DNA of 64,000 bases from Pseudobacteroides cellulosolvens ATCC 35603 = DSM 2933 (GCF_001262605.1 NZ_LGTC01000001.1:1784501-1848500); one strand, 5' to 3'; counted from the first letter of the stretch, positions 1 through 10,326 are shown. A program made the numbers and translations. The notes: a model not told the origin generated them from the letters alone.

Positions 1-1026
1 CATCATTCCGAACCCGCTTCTTACGCTGTCAAAACTCATCCCCGCATTAAAAATTTCCTTCTGTGAATTTTCTGCATCTTTTCTATAGGACTCAAAATAC
101 CCTTTTATATCTTCAATTATCTTATTACCTTCACCAACTGCTTGAAATCCCTTTTCAGCTTCGGTATAAGCAGTTGAAATCTTTCCGCTCATATTTTCAA
201 GTTTAGAGGCTATCTCTTTTGCTGCATTATCACTCTGTATGGCTAGTTTCCTTATCTCATCGGCTACAACAGCAAAGCCCCGACCGCTTTCACCTGCCCT
301 TGCAGCCTCAATAGCAGCATTTAACGCAAGAAGATTTGTTTGATCCGCTATACCGCTTATCAATTCCAAAAATCCAGTAATATCCTTCATACTGTCCCTT
401 AGTATACTTACTGCTGATAAAGATTCTGATACGGCAGAATTCAAAGTATGCATTTTTGAATACATCATCTCTATTTTAGAAATTCCGCTTTCAACTCTTG
501 CAAGCATACCGTCTGAGATGCTGTTTATGTTTTGGGATGCTGCACCTGCTTGATTTACATTTTCAGAAACATCCACCGCTTTATACATTATTTTGCTTAT
601 ATCATCTGCTTGCTGCTGTATTCCTTTTGCCATTTCATGCATAGCTCTCTCAATATTATTACCGGCTTCTATCAAGCTATGTATACCATCCTTTGAGTTA
701 TTTATTTTGCCGAATAGTTCCTTAATGCTGCTTTCCATAATGACTGGAGTGTCTCTCATTTCATTTACAGAAGCTTTTGATTCATCTTCTTTTACCGCTG
801 CATTTCTCCCCATTCTGGACAGAAGGTATAGTACTGCAGCGATAAGATTAAAAAACAGTAATACAGCTAGAAATTTACCAAAGTTACTGCCAGTCAGGTT
901 TTTGGAAACAAAAATATACTCCAACACCAAAAACATATTAGCAGCTACTATATTAATTAGGACGTTTTTATTTGCAAAAAATGCAAATTTATCTGCCTTT
1001 TTTTCCCTTTTTCTGCTTTCTATCAT
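1..1026 (-). CDS. methyl-accepting chemotaxis protein, C-terminus cut by window edge
   Basis: Chemoreceptor that would control CheA activity from the membrane. It starts at ATG 1026, seven bases after a GGAGGTG ribosome binding site, and stays open to base 1, so the C-terminal end is missing. About 20 cytoplasmic residues ([10 protein letters not shown]...) precede two closely spaced hydrophobic helices, roughly residues 25-70, with almost no extracytoplasmic loop. A long coiled coil then leads to the MCP tip ([18 protein letters not shown], followed by [12 protein letters not shown]) near residues 225-260. The lack of a periplasmic sensor domain suggests it senses membrane or cytoplasmic signals. 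A SigD-like promoter lies just upstream. MCP identity is certain; the ligand is unknown. Confidence 0.93.
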   Translation of the reverse strand, partial: MIESRKREKKADKFAFFANKNVLINIVAANMFLVLEYIFVSKNLTGSNFGKFLAVLLFFNLIAAVLYLLSRMGRNAAVKEDESKASVNEMRDTPVIMESSIKELFGKINNSKDGIHSLIEAGNNIERAMHEMAKGIQQQADDISKIMYKAVDVSENVNQAGAASQNINSISDGMLARVESGISKIEMMYSKMHTLNSAVSESLSAVSILRDSMKDITGFLELISGIADQTNLLALNAAIEAARAGESGRGFAVVADEIRKLAIQSDNAAKEIASKLENMSGKISTAYTEAEKGFQAVGEGNKIIEDIKGYFESYRKDAENSQKEIFNAGMSFDSVRSGFGMM

Positions 1027-1060
1027 GACAGCACCTCCATGGTATTAACCATCTAAAACA

Positions 1061-1087
1061 TTATCGTCAAATTTTTTAAAAGTATTA
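1061..1087 (-). promoter_or_regulatory. SigD (sigma-28)-like promoter for the MCP gene at 1-1026
   Basis: On the minus strand TAAT is followed by 15 bases and then GACGATAA. This matches the motility sigma factor consensus TAAA-N15-GCCGATAA with one mismatch in each box. It ends 35 bases before the ATG. The match was read by eye and has not been tested. Confidence 0.5.
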
Positions 1088-1120
1088 ATAAAATATATAT
1101 ATTTTGAAAAATTCCTCAGA

Positions 1121-1155
1121 CATAAATAAAAGCAGGCCATATTTGTAACCTGCTT
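1121..1155 (-). terminator. rho-independent terminator after the MCP gene at 1193-2974
   Basis: Minus-strand stem AAGCAGG/CCTGCTT with a 12-base loop, followed by TTATTTATG. It lies just after the stop codon of the upstream MCP and separates the two receptor genes. Confidence 0.7.
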
Positions 1156-1192
1156 ATATCTTCTTACTCAAAGCTAGATTAAAAGTTATTAA

Positions 1193-2974
1193 TCACACAT
1201 TTATTTTAAACTTTGAAATAGCTTGCACAAGGCTGTCACTGCCTTCTTTAACACTTTCAGCGGCTTCAGCCACTGTATTTGATTTCATAAGCACAGTACC
1301 AATATTTCTAGCTATGTTTGTTGTTCCTTCTGCCCCCTGGTTTGTGGCTGCGGTAACTTCATCAATAGCCTTCATCATGCTCTGAACTGAGGATAAAAGC
1401 TCTTCTGAGGTGGCACTAAAATCCGTAAGCATATCGCTAACACTGAAGGCATCGTTGTTATATTGAACAGCAGCCTCCATCATTGAATCATAGTCTTCCT
1501 TGACATTTTCAGATACAAAGGCCAATAACCTTCCGGAACTTGCAGATAAGTTTAAAACCGATTTTTTAACCACATCAATCATTGCTTGTATTTCAACCAC
1601 TGTATTTTTAGAGTCTTCAGCCAACTTTCTGATCTCTTCTGCCACCACTGCAAAGCCTTTTCCCGTCTCTCCTGCTCTCGCTGCTTCAATTGCGGCGTTA
1701 AGAGCTAAAAGATTTGTTTGAGCAGATATTTCCAGAATTGCATCGGATAATACGGTGATTTTTTCAACAGAGTTGGATTCATCAATTGCTCGTTTAAGCA
1801 AATCCTTTTCCTTTTGTAAAATCTCTATTGCATTTTCCTGAGATGCAGAAAAATTAACTTTGAGTTTTTCTGCTCTTTTTCTAATTTCATTAGATATTAA
1901 TGTGCCGTCTTGAGCTTTATTTGTTATCTGACTAATAGAGTTTTCAATCTCCTGTGAAGTTGCATTCATTTCCTGTGTAGAAGCTGCTGTTTGCTCCATT
2001 CCTGCCGATATTTCCTGTGTTGTTCCTGCTACTTCTTCTATTCTTTCCTTAAGTAAATTAATTTCATCGTTAACCTTCATAACAGTCTCAGCTGAATTCT
2101 TTGACTTAGTCACCACCTCAGCCAACATGCTTCCTAGTTCACGAACCATATTATCCAGAGATTTTAGTATCATACCGCTCTCATCCTTCAAGGACAAGTA
2201 TTTTTTGGGTATTTGCACAGTAAAATCTCCCTTTGATACTACATCAATCAATTGTGCAGAAACCTCTATGGGCTTTGAAATCCTTTTTCCTATAAAATAC
2301 GACATTATGAAAATCAACAAACCAGTTAGAATTCCCATAAATGCTATTATCATGATTCTTGATTTCACCTGCTTTTTTAGCAAGGCAGATTCATTATTGA
2401 TTAATGTATTAATATCATCAATGTAATTGCCAGTACCAAGGACCCATCCAAATGGCTTAAATTCCATGGAATAAGCTCTTTTAGGCAACGGAACATTCTC
2501 ACCTTTTTTAGGAAAGTAATAGTCTGTAAAGCCTCCTCCATCCTTTTGAGCTTTCTCTATTATTTCCTTTATAAAATACTTACCTTTTGAATCCTGAAGA
2601 TTCATTCTGTTTTTCCCTTCAGATTCGCTGCCATATAATACAACATTTGTTCCTTCAACAGTATCCACCCAGAAATAGCCATCGTTACCATACCTTATTT
2701 CCCTAACAATTTGTTCAGCTGATTTCTTTGCTTCGTTAATACTTTTTCCCTCTTTTTGAGCAACATCAAGGTGTTTGTCAAGCATACTTATAACATTCTG
2801 GACCTGGGTCTTAACAATTTGATCATAATCCTTCTTCATATTTTTTTCCAGTTGTCCCAAAAAGGCTTTTTGACCCATATACATTGATATAGCAGATATG
2901 GTTCCAAATATCAATATTATGGTCAGTGTAGTAAAAACACTAAATATAATAATCCTGCTGCTTATCTTTTTCAA
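1193..2974 (-). CDS. methyl-accepting chemotaxis protein with single Cache (sCache_2-type) sensor
   Basis: Transmembrane chemoreceptor of 593 residues with the usual order of parts. A first membrane helix (about residues 8-30) is followed by an extracytoplasmic sensor of about 160 residues with the sCache_2 signature ([11 protein letters not shown], then [17 protein letters not shown]). A second helix lies near residues 205-227, then a HAMP domain, then the MCP hairpin with tip [18 protein letters not shown]. sCache domains commonly bind small organic acids, but the ligand cannot be read from the sequence. The start is TTG 2974 behind GAGGGTG. An unusual 100-base inverted-repeat structure occupies the leader between this gene and the PilZ gene. 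Confidence 0.93.
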   Translation of the reverse strand: MKKISSRIIIFSVFTTLTIILIFGTISAISMYMGQKAFLGQLEKNMKKDYDQIVKTQVQNVISMLDKHLDVAQKEGKSINEAKKSAEQIVREIRYGNDGYFWVDTVEGTNVVLYGSESEGKNRMNLQDSKGKYFIKEIIEKAQKDGGGFTDYYFPKKGENVPLPKRAYSMEFKPFGWVLGTGNYIDDINTLINNESALLKKQVKSRIMIIAFMGILTGLLIFIMSYFIGKRISKPIEVSAQLIDVVSKGDFTVQIPKKYLSLKDESGMILKSLDNMVRELGSMLAEVVTKSKNSAETVMKVNDEINLLKERIEEVAGTTQEISAGMEQTAASTQEMNATSQEIENSISQITNKAQDGTLISNEIRKRAEKLKVNFSASQENAIEILQKEKDLLKRAIDESNSVEKITVLSDAILEISAQTNLLALNAAIEAARAGETGKGFAVVAEEIRKLAEDSKNTVVEIQAMIDVVKKSVLNLSASSGRLLAFVSENVKEDYDSMMEAAVQYNNDAFSVSDMLTDFSATSEELLSSVQSMMKAIDEVTAATNQGAEGTTNIARNIGTVLMKSNTVAEAAESVKEGSDSLVQAISKFKINV

Positions 2975-2998
2975 ATTAACACCCTCTTATCACATATT

Positions 2999-3100
2999 AG
3001 GAATGGCTAGTAAATAACTTACGATTCTCATCGTCCACCCCCCGTTAAATCGTCGGAATTTTGTCCTCTAAAATTAGGAAGTTATTTCTAAAGCATTCCT
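2999..3100. repeat. imperfect inverted repeat or structured leader between the PilZ and MCP genes
   Basis: AGGAATG (2999-3005) pairs with CATTCCT (3094-3100), and AAATAACTT (3012-3020) pairs with AAGTTATTT (3079-3087), giving arms of about 22 bases. Inside, read on the minus strand, are the smaller hairpins AATTTT-AGAGGAC-AAAATT and ACGAT-GAGA-ATCGT with a GGGGGG run between them, so an RNA would fold as a three-way junction. It lies in the 5' leader of the MCP gene. I recognise no known riboswitch consensus. A MITE-like element is the main alternative. Confidence 0.55.
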
Positions 3101-3134
3101 TAGTCGCTGACGGAAAAGAATAGTGAATGGCTTT

Positions 3135-3485
3135 TTATGTAATATTTTTGTCACCTAGCAATATGTTATGGATGTATAAAGAATTGTCTTCGTCGTTAGA
3201 TGATTTTTCAAATCTCACACCATATTCACAAACACCCTCATCTAATTGAGAATACATGCTCCACATAATGTCGCATTTTACAAAATAGCTCCCTATAACT
3301 TTAACAAATGGTCTTGGCAGTTCTAAATACAAGCTGTCACAAGGATAGTAATTATTACACTTAATCATAGCACCGCTTCCTGAAATGTTCACAAGACTCG
3401 CTTTTTCCCAATCAGATTCATTATCAGATATTAAAATTGGATAATCAAACATACTATACCTTATATTCTTTCGTCTTTCACCCAT
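3135..3485 (-). CDS. PilZ domain protein (cyclic di-GMP receptor)
   Basis: Stand-alone PilZ protein of 116 residues. It shows both halves of the cyclic di-GMP binding signature: an arginine-rich RRKNIRY near residues 4-10, and NISGSGAMIKC near residues 33-43, the equivalent of D/N-x-S-x-x-G. PilZ proteins change conformation on binding the second messenger and usually act on motility, polysaccharide export or partner proteins. The start is ATG 3485 after GGGTGA. It lies upstream of an MCP gene on the same strand, so cyclic di-GMP may be linked to chemotaxis here; that link is inference. Confidence 0.85.
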   Translation of the reverse strand: MGERRKNIRYSMFDYPILISDNESDWEKASLVNISGSGAMIKCNNYYPCDSLYLELPRPFVKVIGSYFVKCDIMWSMYSQLDEGVCEYGVRFEKSSNDEDNSLYIHNILLGDKNIT

Positions 3486-3645
3486 ATTTTATCACCCACA
3501 ATTCATATTTTTTACCAATTGTTTAGTCTGTTATTATTTTCGTATAATTCATTAAATTACTTAACGATTTATATAAATTTTTATGGATTAATTTTATGAA
3601 ATGTCAAAATAAGATTAAAGCTTTAAAAAAAGACATTAAAAAAGT

Positions 3646-3690
3646 ATAAAAATTTAACCTGTTAATTAATTGGTAAAATAATTAACAGGT
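3646..3690 (-). terminator. terminator after the small ORF at 3744-3926
   Basis: A perfect 12-base stem ACCTGTTAATTA/TAATTAACAGGT (3657-3690) has a 10-base loop and is followed on the minus strand by TAAATTTTTAT. Confidence 0.65.
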
Positions 3691-3743
3691 CATTATCAAT
3701 CGTTTTTATAGATAACGCAATGTCCATTTTAACATTGATAACA

Positions 3744-3926
3744 TTACGGTATGTTTTCAAATTGTTTCTCCTGATGGTTCTTGCCTGCACCTTCAGCTAA
3801 AAATTGGTTGTACTTAAAAAAATTGTCGTAACCACTTATCTTTTCTGTACCCTTTTTCAATCTTAAGAGAACGTCTTTGTCATTTTGGGTTAGCCTTACA
3901 TACTTACTTTTTTTAGGTTTAATCAT
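3744..3926 (-). CDS. hypothetical small basic protein (60 residues)
   Basis: I do not recognise this family. The protein is basic and hydrophilic, with no signal peptide or membrane helix. It begins MIKPKKSKYVRL and contains a possible short helix (QNDKDVLLRLKKG). The start was set at ATG 3926 because AGGTG lies five bases upstream; an in-frame GTG at 3932 overlaps that site. A strong terminator follows. Good translation signals plus a terminator make it likely to be real. Confidence 0.55.
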   Translation of the reverse strand: MIKPKKSKYVRLTQNDKDVLLRLKKGTEKISGYDNFFKYNQFLAEGAGKNHQEKQFENIP

Positions 3927-4287
3927 TTTCACACCTGCTTTTAATTATACTTTTATTCATTTCTTAATTGCCGTGTCTCACAAATTAAGTTATTTTTTGA
4001 TCAGTACTAAAAGGAATTAATATCAAATCTCACCTCCAATCAGTAATTAATGCACATGTATTTAATATTATATAAAATTGAATACATATGTATTACTTTA
4101 TAAAAGCAAAAAACTAACTGCTTTTATAGTATGTGAAGTTAAGAAAATTTCTATTATTATTTTGTTATATCTATATTAAAAGTGTTATTAAGATTACATT
4201 TTTTAAAGGAAAGTTTTATGAAGCGTAATATATTTTTTGAAGTGCCCTTAATGAAATGCATGGTATTAGCAATATTTTAATTATCCC
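3927..4287. other. intergenic region, 361 bases, no convincing gene
   Basis: AT-rich spacer between recX and the small ORF. On the minus strand a strong GGAGGTG site at about 4031-4037 precedes a TTG that opens only a 13-codon frame, too short to call. Just upstream are TATAAT-like sequence and the palindrome AATACATATGTATT. The stem ATAAAAGC/GCTTTTAT near 4100-4130 may be a weak recX-side structure, but it lacks a U-tract. Confidence 0.4.
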
Positions 4288-4899
4288 TTATTTACTTTCC
4301 TGAAAATTCTTCAGAACACTTTCAATTACACTGGAACTATAGCCCCTATGTCTTAAAAAATAATACACCTTTTTGACAATCTTGTCGTCATTAAGATCAT
4401 ATTTGCCGAATTTTTTTCTAACCAGACCTTCTGCAACAGCACTTTCATCTATATCCATTTTATCTAAAACTTCACAAATGATAGAGTCTGATATACCTTT
4501 ATTCTTGAGCTCAAACTTTAGCATTTTTAAAGATTTAGGCTTTAGTTTACACCTGTCATGTATAAACTTACTGGCATACAGCAAATCATTGATATACCCC
4601 ATTGCTTTCATTTCTTCTATGGCTTTTAAAACCGTGTCCTCATCAAAGCCTTCATCATTAAGACGATTTAATATTTCCTTCTCGCTTCTTAATTTCAGTG
4701 ATACAAACCTAATTGCAACGGACTTGGCATTTCTATAATTTATTTGATGATTTATATAATCAAATTCTTCTTTTGTTATCTCAGTCTTCTCATAAAGGTT
4801 TGACCTCAAATATTCCTCTTCAGAAATCACCAAAGAATATTTTCCGTCAATATTCAATACAACATTGTCTTTATTTTTTTTAACATCAGTTATAATCAT
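4288..4899 (-). CDS. recX: regulatory protein RecX
   Basis: RecX binds RecA-DNA filaments and modulates recombination and the SOS response. At 203 residues it matches the longer Firmicute RecX form. It shows the three-helix repeats typical of the family (SEKEILNRLNDEGFDEDTV, YINDLLYASKFIHDR, KVYYFLRHRGYSSSVIE). It lies 176 bases downstream of recA on the same strand, the classic arrangement, although a strong terminator sits between them. The start is ATG 4899 after CAGGTAAG. Confidence 0.9.
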   Translation of the reverse strand: MIITDVKKNKDNVVLNIDGKYSLVISEEEYLRSNLYEKTEITKEEFDYINHQINYRNAKSVAIRFVSLKLRSEKEILNRLNDEGFDEDTVLKAIEEMKAMGYINDLLYASKFIHDRCKLKPKSLKMLKFELKNKGISDSIICEVLDKMDIDESAVAEGLVRKKFGKYDLNDDKIVKKVYYFLRHRGYSSSVIESVLKNFQESK

Positions 4900-4990
4900 C
4901 AGCTTACCTGTATAGGAATGATTAAAAAACTATAAAATTAATATTTAATCATTCTCTACTTCTCCTTAGACGTCTTTATAAACTATTAAT

Positions 4991-5027
4991 ATGTAAAAAT
5001 GGGACTTACGTTAGGGTAAGCCCCATT
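4991..5027 (-). terminator. rho-independent terminator after recA
   Basis: Minus-strand hairpin AATGGG-G-CTTAC / GTAAG-T-CCCATT with a short loop, followed directly by TTTTTACAT. It would limit read-through from recA into recX. Confidence 0.85.
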
Positions 5028-5075
5028 AATCACTTTTCATGAAATTCAGTTTAAATTCCATAATAATGTAAAGAT

Positions 5076-6119
5076 TTATACATCATCTTCAAACATTTCA
5101 TCATCAGTTTCTATATGATTTTCTACATTTTTGCTCACTGTTATGCTTAAGCTTTCTCTTATCTTTGCTTCTATTTCATTTAAAAGTTCCTTGTTTTCCT
5201 TCAGGAACTGCTTAGCATTTTCCCTGCCCTGTCCTATTCTTTGTCCATTGTAAGAAAACCAGGCTCCGCTCTTGTTAACAATATCCAAGTTAACTCCAAC
5301 ATCAAGAATATTACCTTCTTTTGATATACCTTCTCCATAAACTATGTCAAACTCAGCTTCCTTAAATGGCGGTGCAACCTTATTCTTAACAACCTTTACC
5401 CTGGTTCTGTTTCCTACCATCTCACTGCCTTGTTTTATAGTTTCAATTTTCCTTACATCCAATCTGACCGACGCATAGAATTTTAAAGCTCTACCGCCAG
5501 GGGTTGTTTCCGGGTTTCCAAACATTATACCAACTTTTTCTCTCAACTGGTTTATAAAAATCGCCGTAGTCTTGGACTTGCTTATAACACCAGCAAGCTT
5601 TCTAAGTGCCTGAGACATAAGTCTTGCCTGCAATCCTACATGGGCATCTCCCATCTCACCGTCAATTTCGGCTTTTGGAACCAACGCAGCAACAGAGTCA
5701 ATAACTATAACATCAATAGCTCCGCTTCTTACAAGTGCTTCAGCTATTTCCAAAGCTTGTTCACCTGTATCTGGCTGGGATACAATAAGATTATCTATAT
5801 CAACACCTAATTTTTTTGCATAAACCGGGTCCAGGGCATGTTCAGCGTCTATAAAAGCAGCTTCTCCGCCAGCTTTTTGTGCCTCTGCAACAATATGAAG
5901 TGCAACAGTTGTTTTACCAGATGACTCAGGTCCATATACCTCAACAATTCTTCCACGTGGAACTCCACCAACACCTAAAGCTATATCGAGTCCCAATGCA
6001 CCCGTCGGTATAACTTCCACACTCAAATGGGAATTCTCACCCAATTTCATAACAGCACCCTTGCCGAACTGCTTTTCTATCTGACCCAATGCCATCTCCA
6101 AAGCTTTTTTCTTATCCAT
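5076..6119 (-). CDS. recA: recombinase RecA
   Basis: ATP-dependent strand-exchange protein and co-protease for LexA. The 347 residues are the normal length. Visible motifs are Walker [10 protein letters not shown] near residues 64-72, the DAEHALDP segment, [19 protein letters not shown] (Walker B and loop 1), the NQLREKVG region and the acidic C-terminus (DDEMFEDDV). The start is ATG 6119 behind AAGGAGGAAT. A consensus sigma-A promoter and a LexA box lie immediately upstream, so it should be DNA-damage inducible. Confidence 0.99.
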   Translation of the reverse strand: MDKKKALEMALGQIEKQFGKGAVMKLGENSHLSVEVIPTGALGLDIALGVGGVPRGRIVEVYGPESSGKTTVALHIVAEAQKAGGEAAFIDAEHALDPVYAKKLGVDIDNLIVSQPDTGEQALEIAEALVRSGAIDVIVIDSVAALVPKAEIDGEMGDAHVGLQARLMSQALRKLAGVISKSKTTAIFINQLREKVGIMFGNPETTPGGRALKFYASVRLDVRKIETIKQGSEMVGNRTRVKVVKNKVAPPFKEAEFDIVYGEGISKEGNILDVGVNLDIVNKSGAWFSYNGQRIGQGRENAKQFLKENKELLNEIEAKIRESLSITVSKNVENHIETDDEMFEDDV

Positions 6120-6145
6120 TAATTATTCCTCCTTGCAGAACATGT

Positions 6146-6159
6146 CGAACATCCGTTCT
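6146..6159 (-). promoter_or_regulatory. LexA (SOS) operator of recA
   Basis: The sequence CGAACATCCGTTCT fits the Gram-positive LexA box CGAAC-N4-GTTCG with one mismatch at the end. It begins seven bases downstream of the recA -10 box, so LexA bound here should block transcription start. Confidence 0.8.
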
Positions 6160-6165
6160 GATTTT

Positions 6166-6194
6166 ATTATATACCATTATTTAAAATGAGTCAA
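6166..6194 (-). promoter_or_regulatory. sigma-A promoter of recA
   Basis: Minus-strand TTGACT (6189-6194), a 17-base spacer and TATAAT (6166-6171). This is near-consensus and correctly placed ahead of the LexA box and the recA start. Confidence 0.8.
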
Positions 6195-6277
6195 CAAATA
6201 TTGTTTTTTATGTCTAGAAAATTATGGTGTATGCTGGACAACATTTTCTCTCAACAACTTCTTTGATATCTTTCAAG

Positions 6278-7852
6278 CTAGTATTTAAAAACCTTCTTAG
6301 CCTTTATTTTGATAGAATTTACAGCATTCTGTGCCTCATCAATCTTCAACATTAATGCTGCTGTAAAATAAATTATTGCTCCAATAATTACATAAATAGC
6401 CAGGATTACGAACTGAATAATCTTGGAATAGTTAGAAAACTCTATAACGCTATTAACTGCATAAAGAACTGCACCCATTAGAAGTGCTGAAGGAATAACC
6501 TTTAATATAAAGAGTATTATTTTATCAATGTATATTCCTTTCATCTTTCTGTTTAAAGTCAGCATCAACAAAATTGCATTTACGGTACTTGCAACTGAAT
6601 AAGCAAGTGCCATTCCCGCAACCCCCATTGATGTGTGCCTTAAAACATAGCTTAACACGATGTTTAACAAAATAGTTGAAATTCCTATAAAAAGAGGTGT
6701 CTTGGCATCATTATCCGCATAAAAAGCCCTGTTTAAAATGGTTACCACAGATTGTGTTATTAGTGCTATGGAAAAAAACATCAGAATATTACCCGCATTC
6801 ATTGCTGCAAAATCGCTGAACTTTTTGGACAGCTTAAATATAGAAATAACAGGGTCCTTCAACACCACAAAGGCGATTGCAGATGGTACCGTCAGAAACA
6901 GAACCGTTTTTAACCCCTTTAATAGTGTGTTCTTGTACTGAGCTATTTCTCCTATTGCCAAATTTGCCGATAACATAGGCAGCATGGCTATTCCCATACC
7001 CTGAGCAAAAACGCCATATGGCATCTGCCATATCCTATCTGCTGTCTGAAATGCAGTAACATTACCTGTACCAAAAAAGGGAACAAAGAAAGTTGTTATT
7101 ATGATATTAATCTGAACAATTGAAGATGAAGCCAAAGATGGTACTGCCAAAGCAAACATCTTTTTAAAGCCGACATGCTTCCAGAAAAATGACAACTTGT
7201 AAAATTTAAAATTTTTGAATCCAAAGGCAAACTGGTATAAAAAGTATATTATAGAACTTGCCATCACTCCAACTGCCACAGCTTCTACGCCAAACCTTGA
7301 AAGCAAAAGTATGCTTAGTGCACTGCCTATATTATAAATTGAAGGTCCATATGCAGCGGCTGCAAACTTGTTGTATGAGTTTAAAATTCCATTTGTAATG
7401 CCTGCAAGCATCAAAAATGCTACTGAAGGAAAAAGTATTCTTGTAAGCCTTACTGCTAACCCTAATGACTTTAAGTTCATATTGAAAACATCATTGGAAA
7501 AACTTACGATCTGTGGGGCAAATATAACACCTAAAGCACAGGTAAAAATCATGGCTATAAATACTATATTTAAGAAAGTGCTTACCGCCTTCCAGCCTTC
7601 CTCTTCTTCATCCCTCGCAAGGTAGCCAGATAAAACCGGAATCAATGCTGCGGCTATTGCACCTCCCACCAGCAGATCGTACATCAGCCCTGTAATTCTG
7701 AAGGCTATAACATATGCATCTCCAACCTCATTGGTTCCAAGAATATTAGGAATAAGAATCTCCCTTAAGAACCCGGTTATCCTGCTTAATACAATAGACA
7801 TCATAACTATGAGGGCAGTTTTGGTTAATTTTTTCTTTTGTACAGGACTCAA
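6278..7852 (-). CDS. murJ: lipid II flippase MurJ (MviN family)
   Basis: Polytopic membrane protein of 524 residues predicted to flip lipid II across the membrane for peptidoglycan synthesis. It belongs to the MOP exporter superfamily, with about 14 hydrophobic segments. Family landmarks near the N-terminus are SRITGFLREILIPNILG and DAYVIAFRI, with conserved arginines in the first helices; a second MviN-like half follows (TADRIWQMPYGVFAQGMGIAMLP). The start is TTG 7852 with GGGAGG eight bases upstream. It may share the promoter upstream of cinA, which ends 53 bases before it. Confidence 0.93.
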   Translation of the reverse strand: MSPVQKKKLTKTALIVMMSIVLSRITGFLREILIPNILGTNEVGDAYVIAFRITGLMYDLLVGGAIAAALIPVLSGYLARDEEEEGWKAVSTFLNIVFIAMIFTCALGVIFAPQIVSFSNDVFNMNLKSLGLAVRLTRILFPSVAFLMLAGITNGILNSYNKFAAAAYGPSIYNIGSALSILLLSRFGVEAVAVGVMASSIIYFLYQFAFGFKNFKFYKLSFFWKHVGFKKMFALAVPSLASSSIVQINIIITTFFVPFFGTGNVTAFQTADRIWQMPYGVFAQGMGIAMLPMLSANLAIGEIAQYKNTLLKGLKTVLFLTVPSAIAFVVLKDPVISIFKLSKKFSDFAAMNAGNILMFFSIALITQSVVTILNRAFYADNDAKTPLFIGISTILLNIVLSYVLRHTSMGVAGMALAYSVASTVNAILLMLTLNRKMKGIYIDKIILFILKVIPSALLMGAVLYAVNSVIEFSNYSKIIQFVILAIYVIIGAIIYFTAALMLKIDEAQNAVNSIKIKAKKVFKY

Positions 7853-7905
7853 CTCAATATCCTCCCAAACTGTATAAAAAGTAATAATAATAATTATTCA
7901 TTATT

Positions 7906-9159
7906 TCACTTATAGTTTTTCAAAATGTACCGCCTTATCATATCAAGTGCATTTAAAACAGTGTTATTCCTGATTCTGTTCCTATCTCCCCAAAGATTTA
8001 ACTCGGTGCATGCAACATCATTCTCATCAGCCAATGCGACATAAACAAGCCCAATCGGCTTATTTTCTGTAGCACCACCCGGTCCTGCTATACCGGTTAC
8101 AGACACCCCAAGCTTGGTATTCATTTGTTTTCTTATATTTACCGCCATTTCTTTTGCAGTTGAACTACTCACAGCACCGTGGGTATTAAGGGTATCCTCA
8201 CTAACACCAAGGCACCCTGCCTTAATCTCATTACTGTATGTAACCATACTACCTGAAAAAACAGCTGATATTCCAGGAATCTCGGTAATTCTAGAAGACA
8301 AAAGGCCTCCTGTACATGATTCCGCAAAAGAAATTGATATGTTGTTTTTTATAAGGAGCTTACCTGTAACCTCTTCCAAATTTTCATTATCAATTGAATA
8401 AACAGCATCCCCAAGCCTGTTTCTTATTTCATCAATTACAGGCTTTATAAGCTCCTCCCCTTCCCTGCCATTATTGCATCTTGCCGTAATCCTCAATGTG
8501 ACCTCTCCATCCTTGGCATACGGTGCGATTGTAGGATTGCTCTGTCCATCTATAAGGTCGATGATCTTCTCCTCCATAGCCGATTCACCTATTCCGAATA
8601 TCCTTAGGAATCTTGATACTATTTTAAAGCTTGCTTTTTTTGAGAAATAACCAATAACCGTTTCATCAAACATGGGCTTCATTTCCTTTGGTGGACCAGG
8701 CAACATTATAACCACCTTTTTTCCATCCTCAATAATACATCCGGGTGCTGTGCCGTTATTATTTTCAATAATCAGTGAACCTTCAGGCAAAAATGCTTGT
8801 TTTTTGTTATTTTCCGTCATAGTCCTGTTTAGTTTATTAAAGAATGCCTCAATCTTTTGGAGGCTCTCCTGGTGCAATACCAGCTTTCTTCCAAAAAACT
8901 CGGCTATTGTCTCCTTGGTAAGGTCATCCTTTGTTGGTCCGAGTCCACCTGTCATAATAACAACATCCGCACGTTTCAAGGCCAATTCCAGACAATCTTT
9001 AAGCCTTGAGGGATTATCTCCCACCACTGTATGATAATAAACCCCAATTCCCACTTCCGGAAGCCTTGCAGATATATGCTGTGCATTGGTATTGGCAATC
9101 TGGCCCATAAGCAGCTCTGTTCCGACTGCAAGTATTTCAGCTTTTATAAATTCATCCAT
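7906..9159 (-). CDS. cinA: CinA family nicotinamide mononucleotide deamidase-related protein
   Basis: Protein of 417 residues with the standard two-domain CinA layout. The N-terminal MoCF-binding-like domain (about 1-170) carries the [22 protein letters not shown] and MLPGPPKEM motifs. The C-terminal PncC-type domain (about 255-410) carries [20 protein letters not shown] and TGIAGPGG. CinA recycles NMN and is often linked to competence and recA; recA lies close downstream here. The start is ATG 9159 after CGAGGA. It is divergent from ldh, with its own promoter. Confidence 0.95.
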   Translation of the reverse strand: MDEFIKAEILAVGTELLMGQIANTNAQHISARLPEVGIGVYYHTVVGDNPSRLKDCLELALKRADVVIMTGGLGPTKDDLTKETIAEFFGRKLVLHQESLQKIEAFFNKLNRTMTENNKKQAFLPEGSLIIENNNGTAPGCIIEDGKKVVIMLPGPPKEMKPMFDETVIGYFSKKASFKIVSRFLRIFGIGESAMEEKIIDLIDGQSNPTIAPYAKDGEVTLRITARCNNGREGEELIKPVIDEIRNRLGDAVYSIDNENLEEVTGKLLIKNNISISFAESCTGGLLSSRITEIPGISAVFSGSMVTYSNEIKAGCLGVSEDTLNTHGAVSSSTAKEMAVNIRKQMNTKLGVSVTGIAGPGGATENKPIGLVYVALADENDVACTELNLWGDRNRIRNNTVLNALDMIRRYILKNYK

Positions 9160-9199
9160 TGTTTAGTCCTCGCATTATCATAATATTTACTCTATGCTA

Positions 9200-9228
9200 A
9201 TTATAGCCAAAACGATTTAAAAACTCAA
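9200..9228 (-). promoter_or_regulatory. sigma-A promoter of cinA
   Basis: Minus-strand TTGAGT (9223-9228), a 17-base spacer and TATAAT (9200-9205), 41 bases before the cinA ATG. Confidence 0.7.
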
Positions 9229-9283
9229 ACCCTGTTTAAAAACATTATGGGGAGGTATACTATCAGTGATGGAGGTGATGTTT

Positions 9284-10234
9284 ATGAATAAAGAAAGAAT
9301 TGTGAAAGTGGCTGTCGTAGGGGCCGGCTTTGTAGGATCAACCACAGCATATACCTTGATGGTAAGCGGACTTGTTTCCGAGATTGTTTTAATCGATATA
9401 AACAAAGAAAAAGCTTTGGGAGAAGTTATGGATATGAATCACGGTATGCCCTTTGTAAGGCCTGTCGACATGTATAATGGGGATTACAAGGATTGTACAG
9501 GAGCTGATATTGTTATCCTCACTGCAGGTGCAAATCAGAAACCAGGTGAAACAAGGATTGATCTTGTTAAGAAGAACACTGAAATATTCAAGGGCATAAT
9601 AGAACAGATATTAAAATATAATACCGATTGTATAATACTTGTTGTCACAAATCCTGTTGATATCCTTACTTATGTAACCTATAAGCTTTCCGGTTTTCCC
9701 AAAAACAGAATTATCGGCTCGGGAACAGTGCTTGATACCTCCAGATTCAGATATCTTATCGGACAAAAGGTAGACATTGATCCTAGAAACGTTCACGCTT
9801 ACATAATAGGAGAACATGGAGATACCGAAGTTCCTACATGGAGCCTTGCAAACATTGCAGGGATCCCAATAGATAAATATTGTCAAAGCCTCGAAAGGTG
9901 CCTAGATGAGGCTGCAAGAGAAGAAATTTTCCAAAATGTTAAAAATGCTGCATATCATATAATAGATAAAAAAGGTGCCACCTATTATGCAGTAGCATTA
10001 GCAGTAAGGCGTATTGTAGAAGCTATAGTGAGGAATGAAAACTCAATTCTTACTGTATCAAGCCTGATCGAGGGACACTATGGAATTAACAATATAGCCC
10101 TAAGTCTACCGTCGTTGGTAAACAGGCAGGGAATCATTAATGTTCTTGATGTACCGATTAGTGATAAAGAATTGATGCTGCTCTCAAAATCTGCCGGTGC
10201 TTTAAAGGAAGCCGCCGCTACATTGGGGTTTTGA
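9284..10234 (+). CDS. ldh: L-lactate dehydrogenase
   Basis: Reduces pyruvate to L-lactate with NADH, a fermentation branch competing with pyruvate:ferredoxin oxidoreductase for pyruvate. Motifs in order are the NAD-binding [14 protein letters not shown], the substrate loop (KPGETRIDL, including its arginine), [19 protein letters not shown] and the catalytic histidine in [11 protein letters not shown]. The frame is open from GTG 9266, but GGAGGTG at 9271-9277 places the start at ATG 9284, giving 316 residues, the usual length. A strong hairpin terminator follows. Confidence 0.95.
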   Translation: MNKERIVKVAVVGAGFVGSTTAYTLMVSGLVSEIVLIDINKEKALGEVMDMNHGMPFVRPVDMYNGDYKDCTGADIVILTAGANQKPGETRIDLVKKNTEIFKGIIEQILKYNTDCIILVVTNPVDILTYVTYKLSGFPKNRIIGSGTVLDTSRFRYLIGQKVDIDPRNVHAYIIGEHGDTEVPTWSLANIAGIPIDKYCQSLERCLDEAAREEIFQNVKNAAYHIIDKKGATYYAVALAVRRIVEAIVRNENSILTVSSLIEGHYGINNIALSLPSLVNRQGIINVLDVPISDKELMLLSKSAGALKEAAATLGF

Positions 10235-10289
10235 TAGTGGAAGTTATTTTTGATCACAACTTTATATGTTGCTTAAGAAATTTTTATAG

Positions 10290-10326
10290 AGTAAATACAG
10301 TTGAGTTGTCTGTATTTACTTTATAA
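10290..10326 (+). terminator. terminator after ldh
   Basis: Perfect 11-base stem AGTAAATACAG/CTGTATTTACT with a 9-base loop, followed by TTATAAA. The U-tract is weak. Confidence 0.65.

Noticed and set aside
593..1048. Long plus-strand frame opposite the first MCP gene
   Set aside because: It is antisense to clear MCP coding sequence, and its product has no recognisable features.
2975..3134. Cyclic di-GMP riboswitch upstream of the MCP gene
   Set aside because: The conserved core sequences of class I and class II cyclic di-GMP riboswitches are not present, although the region is structured.
4020..4040. 13-codon leader peptide behind a strong GGAGGTG site on the minus strand
   Set aside because: It is too short to judge, has a non-ATG start and contains no codon pattern typical of an attenuator.
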